In this document: positions 36,561-48,636 of the stretch, piece by piece
How the letters are laid out: the number at the start of each line of letters is the position of its first letter
How positions within the stretch are numbered: position 1 is the first letter of the stretch
Assembly (NCBI RefSeq): GCF_000971335.1
Contig: NZ_JZJL01000002.1
Span: forward strand, 124,001-188,000
Length of the DNA: 64,000 nucleotides
From: Chromobacterium vaccinii
Lineage (GTDB): Bacteria; Pseudomonadota; Gammaproteobacteria; Burkholderiales; Chromobacteriaceae
Reading direction: 5' to 3'
Made by a program: the position numbers and the translations under genes
The notes under the pieces: model-generated
Told to the model about the DNA's origin: nothing
The model's input: only the letters and a program-made list of their open reading frames with translations
Database searches by the model: none

Positions 36561-36857
36561 CTATTGTCCCGGCTTGCGCCAGAAATAGCGGTAGACGAAA
36601 CCCGGAAAGGCCGCCACCACGAACAGCGCGAAAGTGGTGACGTAAAACTGCCAATTCTGCGCATGCACCGGCATCGTCTGCGCCTCCAGCAGGCGGGCCA
36701 GCAAGCCCACCAGCAGATACAGAACGACGAGCTCCAGCGCCTGCCAGCCGAAATGCTTGCGCGCCACCTTGAACACGCAGGCCACGCGGGGGGTGGCGAA
36801 CGGCAGATTGGCGGCCGCCAGGGCCAGCAGCAGCAGGATCACGATGCCGGTCTGCAT
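36561..36857 (-). CDS. DUF2818 small membrane protein
   Basis: 98 residues with three hydrophobic segments (about 2-22, 38-58, 70-90). Matches the DUF2818 family, which recurs directly after nuoN in betaproteobacteria. It follows nuoN by 10 nt and is the last gene before the terminator, so it is co-expressed with complex I. A role as assembly or stability factor is possible but unproven. Confidence 0.88.
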   Translation of the reverse strand: MQTGIVILLLLALAAANLPFATPRVACVFKVARKHFGWQALELVVLYLLVGLLARLLEAQTMPVHAQNWQFYVTTFALFVVAAFPGFVYRYFWRKPGQ

Positions 36858-36867
36858 GGTCCAGTCC

Positions 36868-38322
36868 TTACATCATGCCCAGAGACTGGCGCATCACTTG
36901 CGCGCACAGCTCCAGCAGCGACTGCGGCAGGATGCCCACCGCCAGCAGCGCCAGCGCGTTCAGCGACAGCACCAGCTTCATGTCGGCGCGAACGTTGATC
37001 GGGGCGTTGTCCTGGGCGTCGTCGAAGTAGATGGCCTTGACCACGCGCAGGTAGTAGAAGGCGCCGATCACCGACATCAGCACGGAGAACACGGCCAGCT
37101 TGATCATGCCGATCTGCACCACGGCCTGGATCACCGCGAACTTGGCGTAGAAGCCGGCCAGCGGCGGAATGCCGGCCATCGAGAACATGGCCAGCAGCAT
37201 CAGCAGCGCGTACCAGCTGTTGCGGCTGTTCAGACCCTTCAGATCGTCGATCTTCTCGCATTCGAAGCCCTTGCGCGACAGCGCCAGGATGATGCCGAAG
37301 CTCACCAGCGACATCGCCACGTACACCACCGCGTAGAACAGCGCGGCGGAGTAGCCCTGCTTGGTGCCGGCCAGCACGCCCAACAGCAGGAAGCCCATGT
37401 GCGAGATGGTGGAGTAAGCCAGCATCCGCTTGATGTTGGTCTGCACGATGGCGGTGATGTTGCCGATGGCCATCGACAGCACGGCCACGATCATCAGCAT
37501 GCCCTGCCAGTCGCCCACCAGCGCGTCCAGGCCCTGGGCCAGGATGCGCAGCACGAACACGAAAGCGGCCAGCTTGGGGGCGGCGCCGACCATCAGCGTG
37601 ACGGAAGTCGGCGAACCCTGGTAGACGTCGGGCACCCACATGTGGAACGGCACGGCGCCCAGCTTGAAGCTCAGGCCGGCGACGATGAACACCAGGCCGA
37701 AGATCAGCAGCACGCCGTTGGCGGAGTGCGACTTGATCGCCTTGGCGATGGCCGCCAGCTCCAGCGAGCCAGTGGCGCCGTAGATCATCGAGATGCCGTA
37801 CAGCAGCAGGCCGGAGGCAAGCGCGCCCAGCACGAAGTACTTCATCGCCGACTCGGTGGCCGGCACGGAGTCGCGCTGCAGCGCGATCAGCGAGTACAAC
37901 GCCAGCGACAGCAGTTCCAGGCCCATGTACAGGGTCAGGAAGTGGGACGCGGACACCATCAGGTTCATGCCCAAGAGCGCGAACAGCGACAGCGAGAAGT
38001 ACTCGCCCTTGAACAAGCCGCGGTCGGCGGTGTACTGGCGGCTGTACACCAGCACGATGGCGGTGACGCCGTACATCGCCAGCTTGACCAGCGCCGCCAG
38101 CGGATCGGCGACGAACATGCCGGAGAACGTGGTCACCGGGTACGGGGTAAAGGTGCATACCTGCGCGACGGCGGCGCCGACCAGGGTCAGCAGCGTCAGG
38201 CCGTAGGTGACGCAGCGCTTTTCATCCGAGATGAAAAGATCCAGCATCAGCACCACCAGCAACGCGCCGATCAGGAACAGCTCCGGCATCGCGGGTATCA
38301 GGTTGAGATCAGCCCAATTCAT
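36868..38322 (-). CDS. nuoN: NADH-quinone oxidoreductase subunit N
   Basis: 484 residues, Mrp antiporter-like membrane subunit with about 14 hydrophobic segments. The family segments LVYSRQYTA, AMKYFVLGALASGLLLYG (with the key Lys) and AYSTISHMGFLLLG are present. One of three proton-pumping antiporter-like subunits of complex I. Confidence 0.97.
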   Translation of the reverse strand: MNWADLNLIPAMPELFLIGALLVVLMLDLFISDEKRCVTYGLTLLTLVGAAVAQVCTFTPYPVTTFSGMFVADPLAALVKLAMYGVTAIVLVYSRQYTADRGLFKGEYFSLSLFALLGMNLMVSASHFLTLYMGLELLSLALYSLIALQRDSVPATESAMKYFVLGALASGLLLYGISMIYGATGSLELAAIAKAIKSHSANGVLLIFGLVFIVAGLSFKLGAVPFHMWVPDVYQGSPTSVTLMVGAAPKLAAFVFVLRILAQGLDALVGDWQGMLMIVAVLSMAIGNITAIVQTNIKRMLAYSTISHMGFLLLGVLAGTKQGYSAALFYAVVYVAMSLVSFGIILALSRKGFECEKIDDLKGLNSRNSWYALLMLLAMFSMAGIPPLAGFYAKFAVIQAVVQIGMIKLAVFSVLMSVIGAFYYLRVVKAIYFDDAQDNAPINVRADMKLVLSLNALALLAVGILPQSLLELCAQVMRQSLGMM

Positions 38323-38343
38323 TTGTGTGTATTCCTTCCGTCC

Positions 38344-39843
38344 TTACGGCAGCTTGGTCTGCGCGACGTGCGTGATCAGGTCGTTGACCGCCAGGTGCAT
38401 CTTGGCGACGAAAGCCTGCGGATACAGACCCATGCCCAGCACCATCAGGGCCAGGATGGCCAGCACCAGGAACTCGCGCTTGTTGACGTCGGACAGCTCG
38501 GCCACATGCTCGTTGGCCACGTCGCCGAAGATCACGCGCTTGTACATCCACAAGGTGTAGGCGGCGCCGAAGATCAGCGTGGTGGCGGCCAGCGCGGCGT
38601 ACCAGAAATTCACCTGCACCGCGCCCATGATCACCATGAACTCGCCGACGAAGCCGGAAGTGGCCGGCAGGCCGGAGTTGGCCATCGCGAACAGCATCAT
38701 GAAGGCGGCGAAGATCGGCATCTTGTTGGCCACGCCGCCGTAGTCGGCGATGTTGCGGCTGTGCACGCGGTCGTACATCACGCCGATGCAGAAGAACATC
38801 GCGGCGGAGACGAAGCCGTGGGACACCATCTGCACCAACGCGCCTTCGACGGCCCACTGGTTCAGCTCGCTGCCGGTGAACAGGAACAGGCCCAGAGTCA
38901 CGAAGCCCATGTGGGAGATGGACGAGTACGCCACCAGCTTCTTCATGTCGGACTGAACCAGCGCCACCAGGCCGATGTAGACCACCGCCACCAGCGACAG
39001 GCCGATGATGATGGGCGACAGCTCGCGCGCGGCGTCCGGCATGATGGGCAGGATGAACCGCAGGAAGCCGTAGGCGCCGATCTTCAGCGTGATCGCGGCC
39101 AGCACCATGGAGCCGCCGGTCGGCGCTTCCACGTGGGCGTCGGGCAGCCAGGTGTGGACCGGCCACATCGGCACCTTCACCGCGAAGGACATGAAGAAGG
39201 CGACGAACAGCAGGATCTGCACCGTCAGCGAAATCTTGGCGATGTCGTGGAAAGCCAGGATCTCGAAGCTCTTGCCAGCCTGGAAGTACAGGTAGATCAA
39301 CGCGACCAGCATCAGCAGCGAGCCGAGCAGCGTGTACAGGAAGAACTTGATCGACGCATAGACGCGGCGCGGACCGCCCCAGACGCCGATGATCAGGTAC
39401 ATCGGGATCAGCATGCCTTCGAAGAAGACATAGAACAGGATGGCGTCCAGCGCGGCGAAGGCGCCGTTGATCAGGCCGGACATGATCAGGAAGGCGGCCA
39501 TGTACTGCGACACGCGCTTCTGGATCACTTCCCAGCCGGCGATCACCACCAACAGCGTGGTGAAGCTGTTGAGCACCACGAACAGCATCGAGATGCCGTC
39601 CACGCCCAGGTGGTAGTTGATGTTGAGCGAAGCGATCCACGGCTTCATCTCTTCGAACTGCATGCCGCCGTTCAGGTTGTTGAACTCGGTGAACAGCGGG
39701 ATCGACAGCAGGAAGCCCGCCAGGGCTCCCGCCACCGCCAGCCAGCGCGCCAGCGGCGCGCGCTGGTCGCCGCCGGTGGCCAGCACTACCAGGCCGGCCA
39801 GTATCGGCGTCCAGATCACCAGACTTAACAGATTTGTGAACAT
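38344..39843 (-). CDS. nuoM: NADH-quinone oxidoreductase subunit M
   Basis: 499 residues, antiporter-like membrane subunit. Seen: NYHLGVDGISMLFVVLN, the conserved channel segment HTWLPDAHVEAPTGGS, and AYSSISHMGFVTLG. The ATG at 39843 (MFTNLLS) has an AGG site at 7 nt; a TTG two codons earlier is unlikely. Confidence 0.97.
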   Translation of the reverse strand: MFTNLLSLVIWTPILAGLVVLATGGDQRAPLARWLAVAGALAGFLLSIPLFTEFNNLNGGMQFEEMKPWIASLNINYHLGVDGISMLFVVLNSFTTLLVVIAGWEVIQKRVSQYMAAFLIMSGLINGAFAALDAILFYVFFEGMLIPMYLIIGVWGGPRRVYASIKFFLYTLLGSLLMLVALIYLYFQAGKSFEILAFHDIAKISLTVQILLFVAFFMSFAVKVPMWPVHTWLPDAHVEAPTGGSMVLAAITLKIGAYGFLRFILPIMPDAARELSPIIIGLSLVAVVYIGLVALVQSDMKKLVAYSSISHMGFVTLGLFLFTGSELNQWAVEGALVQMVSHGFVSAAMFFCIGVMYDRVHSRNIADYGGVANKMPIFAAFMMLFAMANSGLPATSGFVGEFMVIMGAVQVNFWYAALAATTLIFGAAYTLWMYKRVIFGDVANEHVAELSDVNKREFLVLAILALMVLGMGLYPQAFVAKMHLAVNDLITHVAQTKLP

Positions 39844-39883
39844 AGTCAAACCTATATTGTTATTTCAATCCCGGAATCCGGAC

Positions 39884-41935
39884 TCAGCGCAGGATCAGCG
39901 GCAGGAACCACCAGGTCATCAGACCCAGCACGCCGATGATCATCGCGGTGGCGTAGCTGTAGATGAAGCCGGTCTGCATGCGGCGCACCACGCTGGAGAA
40001 CCAGCCCACCAGCTTGGCGGTGCCGTTGACCAGCAGGCCGTCGATCAGCAGCGTGTCGCCCACCTTCCAGAACAAGGTGCCCAGCGCGCGCGAGCCCTTG
40101 GCGAACACGGCGAAATAGATCTCGTCCAGGTAGTACTTGTTTTCCAGCAGCTTGTGGATCGGGGCGCACTTTTCCTTGATGGCGGCCGGGATGTGCGGCG
40201 CCTTCATGTAGAAGTACCAGGCCACGACGACGCCGGCGATGGCCAGCCACAGCGGCAGCGTGGTGAACGAGTGCAGCGTCATGGCGAAGGCGCCGTGGAA
40301 TTCGTGCGCCAGCTCTTCCATCCCCGGGTGCGCTTCGTGGTTGACCGCGATCACGCCCTTGAAGAAGTCGCCGTAAACCAGCTTGTCGATGGCGAAGTAG
40401 CCCACCAGCACCGACGGAATGGCCAGCAGCACCAGCGGCAGCGTCACCACCCACGGCGATTCGTGCGGCTTGTCGTTCGGGCCCAGTCCATGGTGATGGT
40501 CATGGGACACTTCCTCCTCATCGCTGTCGCCATGGTGCTCGTGGTGCGAGCCATGGTTCTCCATCCAACGCTCCTTGCCGTGGAAGACCAGGAAGTACAT
40601 GCGGAAGGAGTAGAAGGCGGTGATGAACACACCGGCCACCACGGCGAAGTAGGCGAAACCGGCCGCGGACAGATGCGAAGCGGCGACCGCCTCGATGATC
40701 GAGTCCTTGGAGTAGAAACCGGAGAAGAACGGCGTGCCGATCAGCGCCAGCGAACCCAGCAGCGAGGTCAGCCAGGTGATGGGCATGTACTTGCGCAGGC
40801 CGCCCATGTTCCGCATGTCCTGGTCGTGGTGCATGCCGATGATCACGGAGCCGGCCGCCAGGAACAGCAGCGCCTTGAAGAAGGCGTGGGTCATCACGTG
40901 GAACATCGCCACCGAGTACGCCGAAGCGCCCAGCGCCACGGTCATGTAGCCCAGCTGCGACAGCGTGGAATAAGCCACCACGCGCTTGATGTCGTTCTGG
41001 ACGATGCCGAGGAAGCCCATGAACAGCGCGGTGATCGAGCCTGCCACCATCACCACGTTCAGCGCGGTGTCGGACATCTCGAACAGCGGGCTCATGCGCG
41101 ACACCATGAAGATGCCGGCGGTCACCATGGTGGCCGCGTGGATCAGCGCCGAGATCGGCGTCGGGCCTTCCATCGAGTCCGGCAGCCACACGTGCAGCGG
41201 GAACTGGGCGGATTTACCCATCGCGCCGATGAACAGCAGGATGCAGGTGACGGTCAGCAGCGACCATTGCTGGCCGGGGATGATCTCGATGGTCTTCTGC
41301 GCCAGCGCCGGCGCGGCGGCGAACACGTCGCTGTAGTTCAGCGAGCCGCCGAAGTAGGCCAGCACCAAGCCGATGCCCAGCAGGAAGCCGAAGTCGCCGA
41401 CGCGGTTGACCAGGAAGGCCTTCAGGTTGGCGAACACCGCGGTCGGGCGCTTGAACCAGAAGCCGATCAGCAGATAGGACACCAGGCCCACAGCTTCCCA
41501 GCCGAAGAACAGCTGGACGAAGTTGTTGCTCATCACCAGCATCAGCATCGAGAAGGTGAACAGCGAGATGTAGCTGAAGAAACGCTGGTAGCCCGGATCG
41601 TCCTGCATGTAGCCGATGGTGTAGATATGCACCATCAGCGACACGCTGGTGACCACCACCAGCATCATCGCGGTCAGCGAGTCGACCAGGAAGCCGACCG
41701 AGTACTCGTAGCCGCCGACGGTCAGCCAGGTGTAGACCGGTCCGTTGAACACTTCCGCGCTTCCGTTGAGGAAGCCCAGAAGCACCTTGAGCGACAGCGC
41801 GGCGGACAGCGCCACGCCGGCTATCGTGACGACGTGCGAGGCGCGCCGTCCGATCGCCCATCCAAACAGGCCCGCAATGATGGAACCCGCCAACGGAGCG
41901 AGTGCAATCAGCAGGTATAAGCTCTTCATATCCAT
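39884..41935 (-). CDS. nuoL: NADH-quinone oxidoreductase subunit L
   Basis: 683 residues, the largest antiporter-like subunit, with the C-terminal lateral helix region expected to run along the membrane arm. Seen: HVWLPDSMEGPTPISALIHA and AYSTLSQLGYMTVALG. A His/Asp/Glu-rich cytosolic insert (HGSHHEHHGDSDEEEVSHDH) lies near residues 455-475 and is variable in the family. Start at 41935 (MDMKSLYL) or 41929; neither has a strong ribosome-binding site. Confidence 0.96.
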   Translation of the reverse strand: MDMKSLYLLIALAPLAGSIIAGLFGWAIGRRASHVVTIAGVALSAALSLKVLLGFLNGSAEVFNGPVYTWLTVGGYEYSVGFLVDSLTAMMLVVVTSVSLMVHIYTIGYMQDDPGYQRFFSYISLFTFSMLMLVMSNNFVQLFFGWEAVGLVSYLLIGFWFKRPTAVFANLKAFLVNRVGDFGFLLGIGLVLAYFGGSLNYSDVFAAAPALAQKTIEIIPGQQWSLLTVTCILLFIGAMGKSAQFPLHVWLPDSMEGPTPISALIHAATMVTAGIFMVSRMSPLFEMSDTALNVVMVAGSITALFMGFLGIVQNDIKRVVAYSTLSQLGYMTVALGASAYSVAMFHVMTHAFFKALLFLAAGSVIIGMHHDQDMRNMGGLRKYMPITWLTSLLGSLALIGTPFFSGFYSKDSIIEAVAASHLSAAGFAYFAVVAGVFITAFYSFRMYFLVFHGKERWMENHGSHHEHHGDSDEEEVSHDHHHGLGPNDKPHESPWVVTLPLVLLAIPSVLVGYFAIDKLVYGDFFKGVIAVNHEAHPGMEELAHEFHGAFAMTLHSFTTLPLWLAIAGVVVAWYFYMKAPHIPAAIKEKCAPIHKLLENKYYLDEIYFAVFAKGSRALGTLFWKVGDTLLIDGLLVNGTAKLVGWFSSVVRRMQTGFIYSYATAMIIGVLGLMTWWFLPLILR

Positions 41936-41968
41936 GCTTTTGTGCTTTGTAATGGTTCCGGTTTGCCG

Positions 41969-42274
41969 TTAGCCCTTGAGGCTGCCCAAGTCTTCAACGT
42001 TGATGCTCTGCAGGTTGCGGAACAGCACCACCAGGATCGCCAGACCAATGGCGGACTCGGCGGCGGCAACCGTCAGGATGAAGAACACGAAGATCTGGCC
42101 TGCCGAATCCGACAGGTAGTGCGAGAACGCGATGAAGTTGAAGTTCACCGCCAGCAGCATCAGCTCGATGGCCATCAGCAGTATGATCAGGTTTTTCCGG
42201 TTCAGGAAAATCCCGAGCACGCTGATGGCGAACAGGATGGCGGCCAGCACCAGAAAGTGAGTCAGTGTCAGCAC
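41969..42274 (-). CDS. nuoK: NADH-quinone oxidoreductase subunit K
   Basis: 101 residues with three transmembrane helices, including the Glu of [16 protein letters not shown] start at 42274 is used: GGGAGGAAAC lies directly upstream and the product begins as usual for NuoK ([11 protein letters not shown]). An ATG at 42319 would lengthen the N-terminus with a hydrophilic tail not seen in the family. Confidence 0.95.
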   Translation of the reverse strand: MLTLTHFLVLAAILFAISVLGIFLNRKNLIILLMAIELMLLAVNFNFIAFSHYLSDSAGQIFVFFILTVAAAESAIGLAILVVLFRNLQSINVEDLGSLKG

Positions 42275-42302
42275 GTTTCCTCCCTTATTGGTTGATTGGC
42301 CG

Positions 42303-42947
42303 TCAGGCCTGTTGCTCACCGGAATCGGCCTGTTCGGCCTCTTCCACTTTTTTCACGGCGTCCATCTTGACGATGCGAACGCGGTCTTCGCGGCGCACCT
42401 TCACCTGGACGGCGGGGTCGATCGTCTTGCTGTCCTTGCGCGCGCGCATGGTCAGGCCGATGGCGGCGATCATCGCCAGCAGCAGCACGACCGCCGCGAT
42501 CTCGAACGGCAGCAGATAGGTGGTGTACAGCTGGCTGCCCAGCATCTTCACGTTGCTGAAGTCGGCGGCCAGCGGCGCGGCGGCCTTGTACTGCGACAGC
42601 GCGGCCTGCGGGCTGACCAGGATCAGCGCCATTTCGAACACCATGATGGCGCCGACGGTGGCGGCCACCGGCAGGTTCTTCCAGAAGCCTTCTCGCAGCT
42701 TCTCGATGTTGATGTCCAGCATCATCACCACGAACAGGAACAGCACCATCACCGCGCCGACGTAGACCAGCACCAGCGTGATCGCCAGGAACTCCGACTC
42801 CATCAGCAGCCAGTGGCCGGCGCTGGTGAAGAAGGCCAGCACCAGGAACAGCGCGGCGTGCACCGGGTTCTTGGCCGTGACCACCCGCACGCCGGCGAAG
42901 ATCAGGATGGCGGACAGAACGTAGAAAATTACCGTAGTTAGGTTCAT
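42303..42947 (-). CDS. nuoJ: NADH-quinone oxidoreductase subunit J
   Basis: 214 residues, five transmembrane helices in the first 170 residues including the [19 protein letters not shown] helix with the conserved pi-bulge region. The C-terminal about 40 residues are charged and variable. Confidence 0.95.
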   Translation of the reverse strand: MNLTTVIFYVLSAILIFAGVRVVTAKNPVHAALFLVLAFFTSAGHWLLMESEFLAITLVLVYVGAVMVLFLFVVMMLDINIEKLREGFWKNLPVAATVGAIMVFEMALILVSPQAALSQYKAAAPLAADFSNVKMLGSQLYTTYLLPFEIAAVVLLLAMIAAIGLTMRARKDSKTIDPAVQVKVRREDRVRIVKMDAVKKVEEAEQADSGEQQA

Positions 42948-42956
42948 GGCCTCCCC

Positions 42957-43445
42957 TTAGCGATACTTGGCGTCAGCCGCCTTGTTGGCGGCGATTTCGG
43001 CCTCGTACTTGTCGCCGATGGCCAGCAGCATCGGCTTGGTGTAGTAGAGGTCGCCACGTTTTTCACCGTGGTATTCGAAGATGTGGGTTTCCACGATGGC
43101 GTCCACCGGACAGGCTTCCTCGCAGAAGCCGCAGAAGATGCACTTGGTCAGATCGATGTCGTAGCGCGTGGTGCGGCGGGTGCCGTCGTCGCGCTGCTCG
43201 GACTCGATGTTGATGGCCAGCGCCGGACACACCGCCTCGCACAGCTTGCACGCGATGCAGCGCTCTTCGCCGTTGGCGTAGCGGCGCTGCGCGTGCAGGC
43301 CGCGGAAGCGCGGCGAAATCGGCGTCTTCTCTTCCGGGAACTGCACAGTGATCTTGCGGGCGAAGAAGTAGCGGCCAGTGACCATCAGGCCCTTGACCAG
43401 CTCCACCAGCAGGAAGGTCTTGAAAAAGTTGCGGATCGAATTCAT
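42957..43445 (-). CDS. nuoI: NADH-quinone oxidoreductase subunit I
   Basis: 162 residues. Peripheral arm subunit with two 4Fe-4S motifs, [12 protein letters not shown] and [12 protein letters not shown], holding clusters N6a and N6b. ATG at 43445 gives the usual N-terminus [11 protein letters not shown]; the longer frame overlaps nuoH. Confidence 0.97.
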   Translation of the reverse strand: MNSIRNFFKTFLLVELVKGLMVTGRYFFARKITVQFPEEKTPISPRFRGLHAQRRYANGEERCIACKLCEAVCPALAINIESEQRDDGTRRTTRYDIDLTKCIFCGFCEEACPVDAIVETHIFEYHGEKRGDLYYTKPMLLAIGDKYEAEIAANKAADAKYR

Positions 43446-43465
43446 TTTTTCACCTATCCCCTGTC

Positions 43466-44512
43466 TCAGTGCCAAATGGACAGCGGGGTAAACATCCACA
43501 CGCCCACCACCAGGATCCACGCCAGGGTCACCGGGATGAACACCTTCCAGCCCAGACGCATGATCTGGTCATAGCGATAGCGCGGGAAGGTGGCGCGGAA
43601 CCACAGGAAGCAGAACAGCACCATCGACACCTTGATCGCCAGCCAGTGGAAGCCGCCGGCGCCCAGGATGCCCCACGACGCCGGGAACGGCGACAGCCAG
43701 CCGCCCAGGAACAGCAGCGCGGTCAGCGCGGCGACCAGGATCATGTTGGCGTACTCGGCCAGGAAGAAGATCGCGAACGCCATGCCCGAATATTCAACGT
43801 GGAAACCGGCGACGATTTCCGACTCGCCTTCCGCCACGTCGAACGGCGCGCGGTTGGTCTCGGCCACGCCGGAGATCAGGTAGACGATGAACAGCGGGAA
43901 CAACGGAATCCAGTTCCAGGACAGCAGCGAGCCGCCGCCCATGCCGAAAGACTGCTGCTTGACGATGTCGACCAGGTTCAGGCTGCCGGACACCATCAGC
44001 ACGCCCACCAGCGCGAAGCCCATCGCCAGCTCGTAGGAAACGATCTGGGCGGCGGAGCGCATCGCGCCGAGGAAGGAGTACTTCGAGTTGCCCGCCCAGC
44101 CGGCGATGATCACGCCGTACACGCCCATCGAGGTCAGCGCCAGGATGTACAGCAGCGAAGCGTTGACGTTGGCCACCACCAGGTGTTCGGTGAACGGAAT
44201 CACCGCCCAGGCCGCCAGAGCCGGTCCGATGGACAGCACCGGCGCCAGCAGGAACAAGCCCTTGCTGGAGTTGGTGGGCAGGATGATTTCCTTCATCAGC
44301 AGCTTCACCGCGTCGGCGATGGGCTGCAGCAGACCGAAATAACCGACCCGGTTCGGGCCGATGCGGATCTGCATGTAGCCGATCACCTTGCGCTCGGCCA
44401 GCGTCAGATACGCTACGCAGCCCAACATCGGCAGCACGATGGCGATGATCTTCAGCAGGGTCCACACCAGGAGCCCTGCGTCAGTGCCAAGAATACCTTG
44501 CAAGAACTCCAT
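43466..44512 (-). CDS. nuoH: NADH-quinone oxidoreductase subunit H
   Basis: 348 residues with eight or more transmembrane helices. Part of the quinone-binding E-channel: [20 protein letters not shown] and [21 protein letters not shown] are the classic NuoH signatures. 4 nt after nuoG's stop. Confidence 0.97.
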   Translation of the reverse strand: MEFLQGILGTDAGLLVWTLLKIIAIVLPMLGCVAYLTLAERKVIGYMQIRIGPNRVGYFGLLQPIADAVKLLMKEIILPTNSSKGLFLLAPVLSIGPALAAWAVIPFTEHLVVANVNASLLYILALTSMGVYGVIIAGWAGNSKYSFLGAMRSAAQIVSYELAMGFALVGVLMVSGSLNLVDIVKQQSFGMGGGSLLSWNWIPLFPLFIVYLISGVAETNRAPFDVAEGESEIVAGFHVEYSGMAFAIFFLAEYANMILVAALTALLFLGGWLSPFPASWGILGAGGFHWLAIKVSMVLFCFLWFRATFPRYRYDQIMRLGWKVFIPVTLAWILVVGVWMFTPLSIWH

Positions 44513-44515
44513 CGT

Positions 44516-46837
44516 TTACCCCTGCTTGATCTCGATTGCGTCGAACATGCCGCCCAGCGCCAGCGTGGAAGCGTGCGCGGCGGCGACCCGTACCACGTCG
44601 GCCGGCAGGCTGTCGTCGGCTTCGACCGAAACGCGCGCCTCGCCCTCGCCCTGCTTCAGCAGCGCGGCGGAACCGGCGGCCACGCCCAGCTTGGCCAGCA
44701 GGCCGCTGTGCGCGCGGACGGCGGCGGCGCCCTTGGCTTCGTTGGTTTGCTGCAGCGACGCCGCGCGGCGGCAGATGGCGTCGGCCTGGTACATCGGCAC
44801 TTCGCCTACGCGGACGATGCCGGAGGACACGGCCGGATTAGCGGCGACCTTGGACAGCGCGTTGTTCAGCTTGGCGGCCTGATCGCCGAACTCGGCGCGG
44901 ACTTCCTCGGCGCTGTTCTGCTCGAAGCCGGACAGGCTCAGCATATTGCCCAGCACGCGCAGCACCTTCCAGGCCGGACGGGTTTCGCCCAGCGGCTTCA
45001 CCACGCCGTTGAAGGTCTGCAGCTTGCCTTCCATATTGACGAAGGAGCCGGCGGTCTCGGAGAACGGCGCGATCGGCAGCAGCACGTCGGCGTAATCCAG
45101 CAGGCCCTGGCCCTTGTAGGCGGTCAGCGCGATCACGGTGGCGGCCTGCTTCATCGCGGCCACGGCGGCCTGCGGGTTGTAGCTGTCGAACTCCACTTCG
45201 GTGTTCAGCAGGAAGTAGGCCTTCTTCGGCTTGGCGATCATCGCGGCGGCGTTGTCGCCGGTCTTCGGCAGCGCGCCCACCAGCTCGGCGCCCACGCTGT
45301 TGGCGGCTTCGGCCAGGATGCCGAAACGCGCGCCGGACAGGCGGGAGATTTCCTGGGCCAGCGACAGCAGCTGGCCGTAAGCCGGGTGGTGTTGCGCGAC
45401 GTTGCCCAGCACGATGGACGCGGTCTCGGCGCCGGTCAGGCTTTCAGCGATGACGCGCGCCTGGGCGGACACTTCCACCGACGCCAGGTCGATTTCGCTG
45501 GAGCCGGACTTGATCTCGGCCACAGCCTTCAGCACCTGTGACAGCGCGTTCACCAGCGCCAGCGGCGACACGATCAGCTTGCCGTTGATCTTGGTCAGCA
45601 GATTGTCGTCGGCGACGTGGATAATGTTGAGCTCGGAACCCTTCTTGACCGATGCGCGCAGGCGGGAGGCCAGCAGCGGCTGTTCCTTGCGCAGCGAGGA
45701 CCCCACCGCCAGCACCGACTTGGCGTCGGCCAGTTCGGCGATGGTGGAGCCCAGCCATTCGGCGCCCTGCTTGGCGCTGTCGGCGGAGAAGTCGCTGCGG
45801 CGCAGGCGGTAGTCGATGGCGTCGACGCCGAAGGCTCGGGCCAGCTTCTGGGCCAGGTGCAGTTCCTCGGTGGTGGAGTGCGGGTTCAGCAGGAAGCCGA
45901 TGGCGTCCTTGCCGTGATCGGCGGACACGCCGTTCAGGCCCTTCACCACGTAGTTCAGCGCGGTTTCCCAGTCGGTCTCGTGCCACTTGCCGTCGAACTT
46001 GATCATCGGCTTGGAGAGACGCTCGGCGCTGTTCAGGCCTTCGTACGAGAAGCGGTCGCGGTCGGCGATCCAGCACTCGTTGATGGCTTCGTTTTCCAGC
46101 GGCAGCACGCGCATCACTTCGTTGCTCTTCACCTGGACCACCAGGTTGGAGCCGAGGCCGTCGTGCGGGCTCACCGACTTGCGGCGCGACAGCTCCCAGG
46201 CGCGGGTGCTGTAGCGGAACGGCTTGGACGTCAGCGCGCCCACCGGGCACAAGTCGATCACGTTGCCGGAGATTTCCGAGTCCACGGTCTTGCCCAGGAA
46301 CGGCAGGATCTCGGAGAACTCGCTGCGGTTGGCCATGCCGATTTCCTGGAAGCCGCCCACTTCTTCAGTGAAGCGGACGCAGCGCGTGCAGTGGATGCAG
46401 CGCGACATTTCCTCGGCGGAAACCAGCGGGCCCATGTCCTTGCCCACCACCACGCGCTTCTCTTCCTCGTAGCGCGAGGTGGAGTTGCCGTAGCCGACCG
46501 CCAGATCCTGCAGCTGGCATTCGCCGCCCTGGTCGCAGATCGGGCAATCCAGCGGGTGGTTGATCAGCAGGAATTCCATCACGCCCTGCTGGGCCTTCTT
46601 GGCCAGCGGCGACGCGGTATGGACCTTCATGCCGTCGGTGACGGGGGTGGCACAGGCCGGCAGCGGCTTCGGCGCCTTTTCCACTTCCACCAGGCACATC
46701 CGGCAGTTGGCCGCGATGGACAGCTTCTTGTGGTAGCAGAAGTGCGGAATGTAGGTGCCCACCGAGTGGGCCGCCTCGATGACGGTGCTGCCTTGCGGCA
46801 CCGTCAGTTTCTTACCGTCGATTTCGATTTCAAGCAT
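44516..46837 (-). CDS. nuoG: NADH-quinone oxidoreductase subunit G
   Basis: 773 residues. N-terminal 2Fe-2S ferredoxin-like domain (SVGTYIPHFCYHKKL, NCRMCLVEV), a His-Cys 4Fe-4S segment (HPLDCPICDQGGECQLQD), a further 4Fe-4S site (CIHCTRCVRF), then a molybdopterin oxidoreductase-like domain lacking a cofactor. Electron relay of the peripheral arm. Usual betaproteobacterial length. Confidence 0.97.
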   Translation of the reverse strand: MLEIEIDGKKLTVPQGSTVIEAAHSVGTYIPHFCYHKKLSIAANCRMCLVEVEKAPKPLPACATPVTDGMKVHTASPLAKKAQQGVMEFLLINHPLDCPICDQGGECQLQDLAVGYGNSTSRYEEEKRVVVGKDMGPLVSAEEMSRCIHCTRCVRFTEEVGGFQEIGMANRSEFSEILPFLGKTVDSEISGNVIDLCPVGALTSKPFRYSTRAWELSRRKSVSPHDGLGSNLVVQVKSNEVMRVLPLENEAINECWIADRDRFSYEGLNSAERLSKPMIKFDGKWHETDWETALNYVVKGLNGVSADHGKDAIGFLLNPHSTTEELHLAQKLARAFGVDAIDYRLRRSDFSADSAKQGAEWLGSTIAELADAKSVLAVGSSLRKEQPLLASRLRASVKKGSELNIIHVADDNLLTKINGKLIVSPLALVNALSQVLKAVAEIKSGSSEIDLASVEVSAQARVIAESLTGAETASIVLGNVAQHHPAYGQLLSLAQEISRLSGARFGILAEAANSVGAELVGALPKTGDNAAAMIAKPKKAYFLLNTEVEFDSYNPQAAVAAMKQAATVIALTAYKGQGLLDYADVLLPIAPFSETAGSFVNMEGKLQTFNGVVKPLGETRPAWKVLRVLGNMLSLSGFEQNSAEEVRAEFGDQAAKLNNALSKVAANPAVSSGIVRVGEVPMYQADAICRRAASLQQTNEAKGAAAVRAHSGLLAKLGVAAGSAALLKQGEGEARVSVEADDSLPADVVRVAAAHASTLALGGMFDAIEIKQG

Positions 46838-46840
46838 CGC

Positions 46841-48135
<1,295 letters not shown>

Positions 48136-48136
<1 letters not shown>

Positions 48137-48636
48137 TATTTCAACTCCGCCAGTTTTTTATCGATTGCTGCGGGCGTCATGAAGCTGCACATCTTGTGGT
48201 TGTTCACCAGCAAGACCGGCGCGTCGCCGCAGGCGCCCATGCATTCACCTTCCAGCAGGGTGTACATGCCGTCGGCGCTGGTTTCGCCGATGGCGATGCC
48301 CAGCTTCTTCGAGATGTACTCCGCGGCGTTGACGCCGCCGGACAGCGCACAGGGCAGGTTGGTGCAGACGGTGATCTTGAATTTGCCCACCGGCTTCATG
48401 TCGTACATGTTGTAGAAGGTGGCGACTTCGTAGGCGGCCACCGGGGCGATGCCCAGGTAGTTCGCGACGAACTCGATCAGCTCCTGGTTCAGGCAGCGCG
48501 CTTCCGGGGTCTCACCGGCGGCGCGCCGCTCGTCCAGCGCGATGCGCAGCGCGCCCATGACGGCGGAGCGTTTCTGGTCGGCCGGATATTTGGCGACCTC
48601 GCGGTCGATCAAGGCTAGCGATTGTGCGGACAGCAT
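48136..48636 (-). CDS. nuoE: NADH-quinone oxidoreductase subunit E
   Basis: 166 residues, thioredoxin-like 2Fe-2S subunit (cluster N1a) with Cys ligands in [11 protein letters not shown] and [11 protein letters not shown]. Overlaps both neighbours by one base (TGATG with nuoD, TAATG with nuoF). Confidence 0.97.

Noticed and set aside
36757-39828. Very long open frame (over 1000 codons) antisense to nuoM/nuoN
   Set aside because: It is opposite well-identified complex I genes, His/Gln/Arg-rich and domain-free; a product of high GC at third positions on the coding strand.
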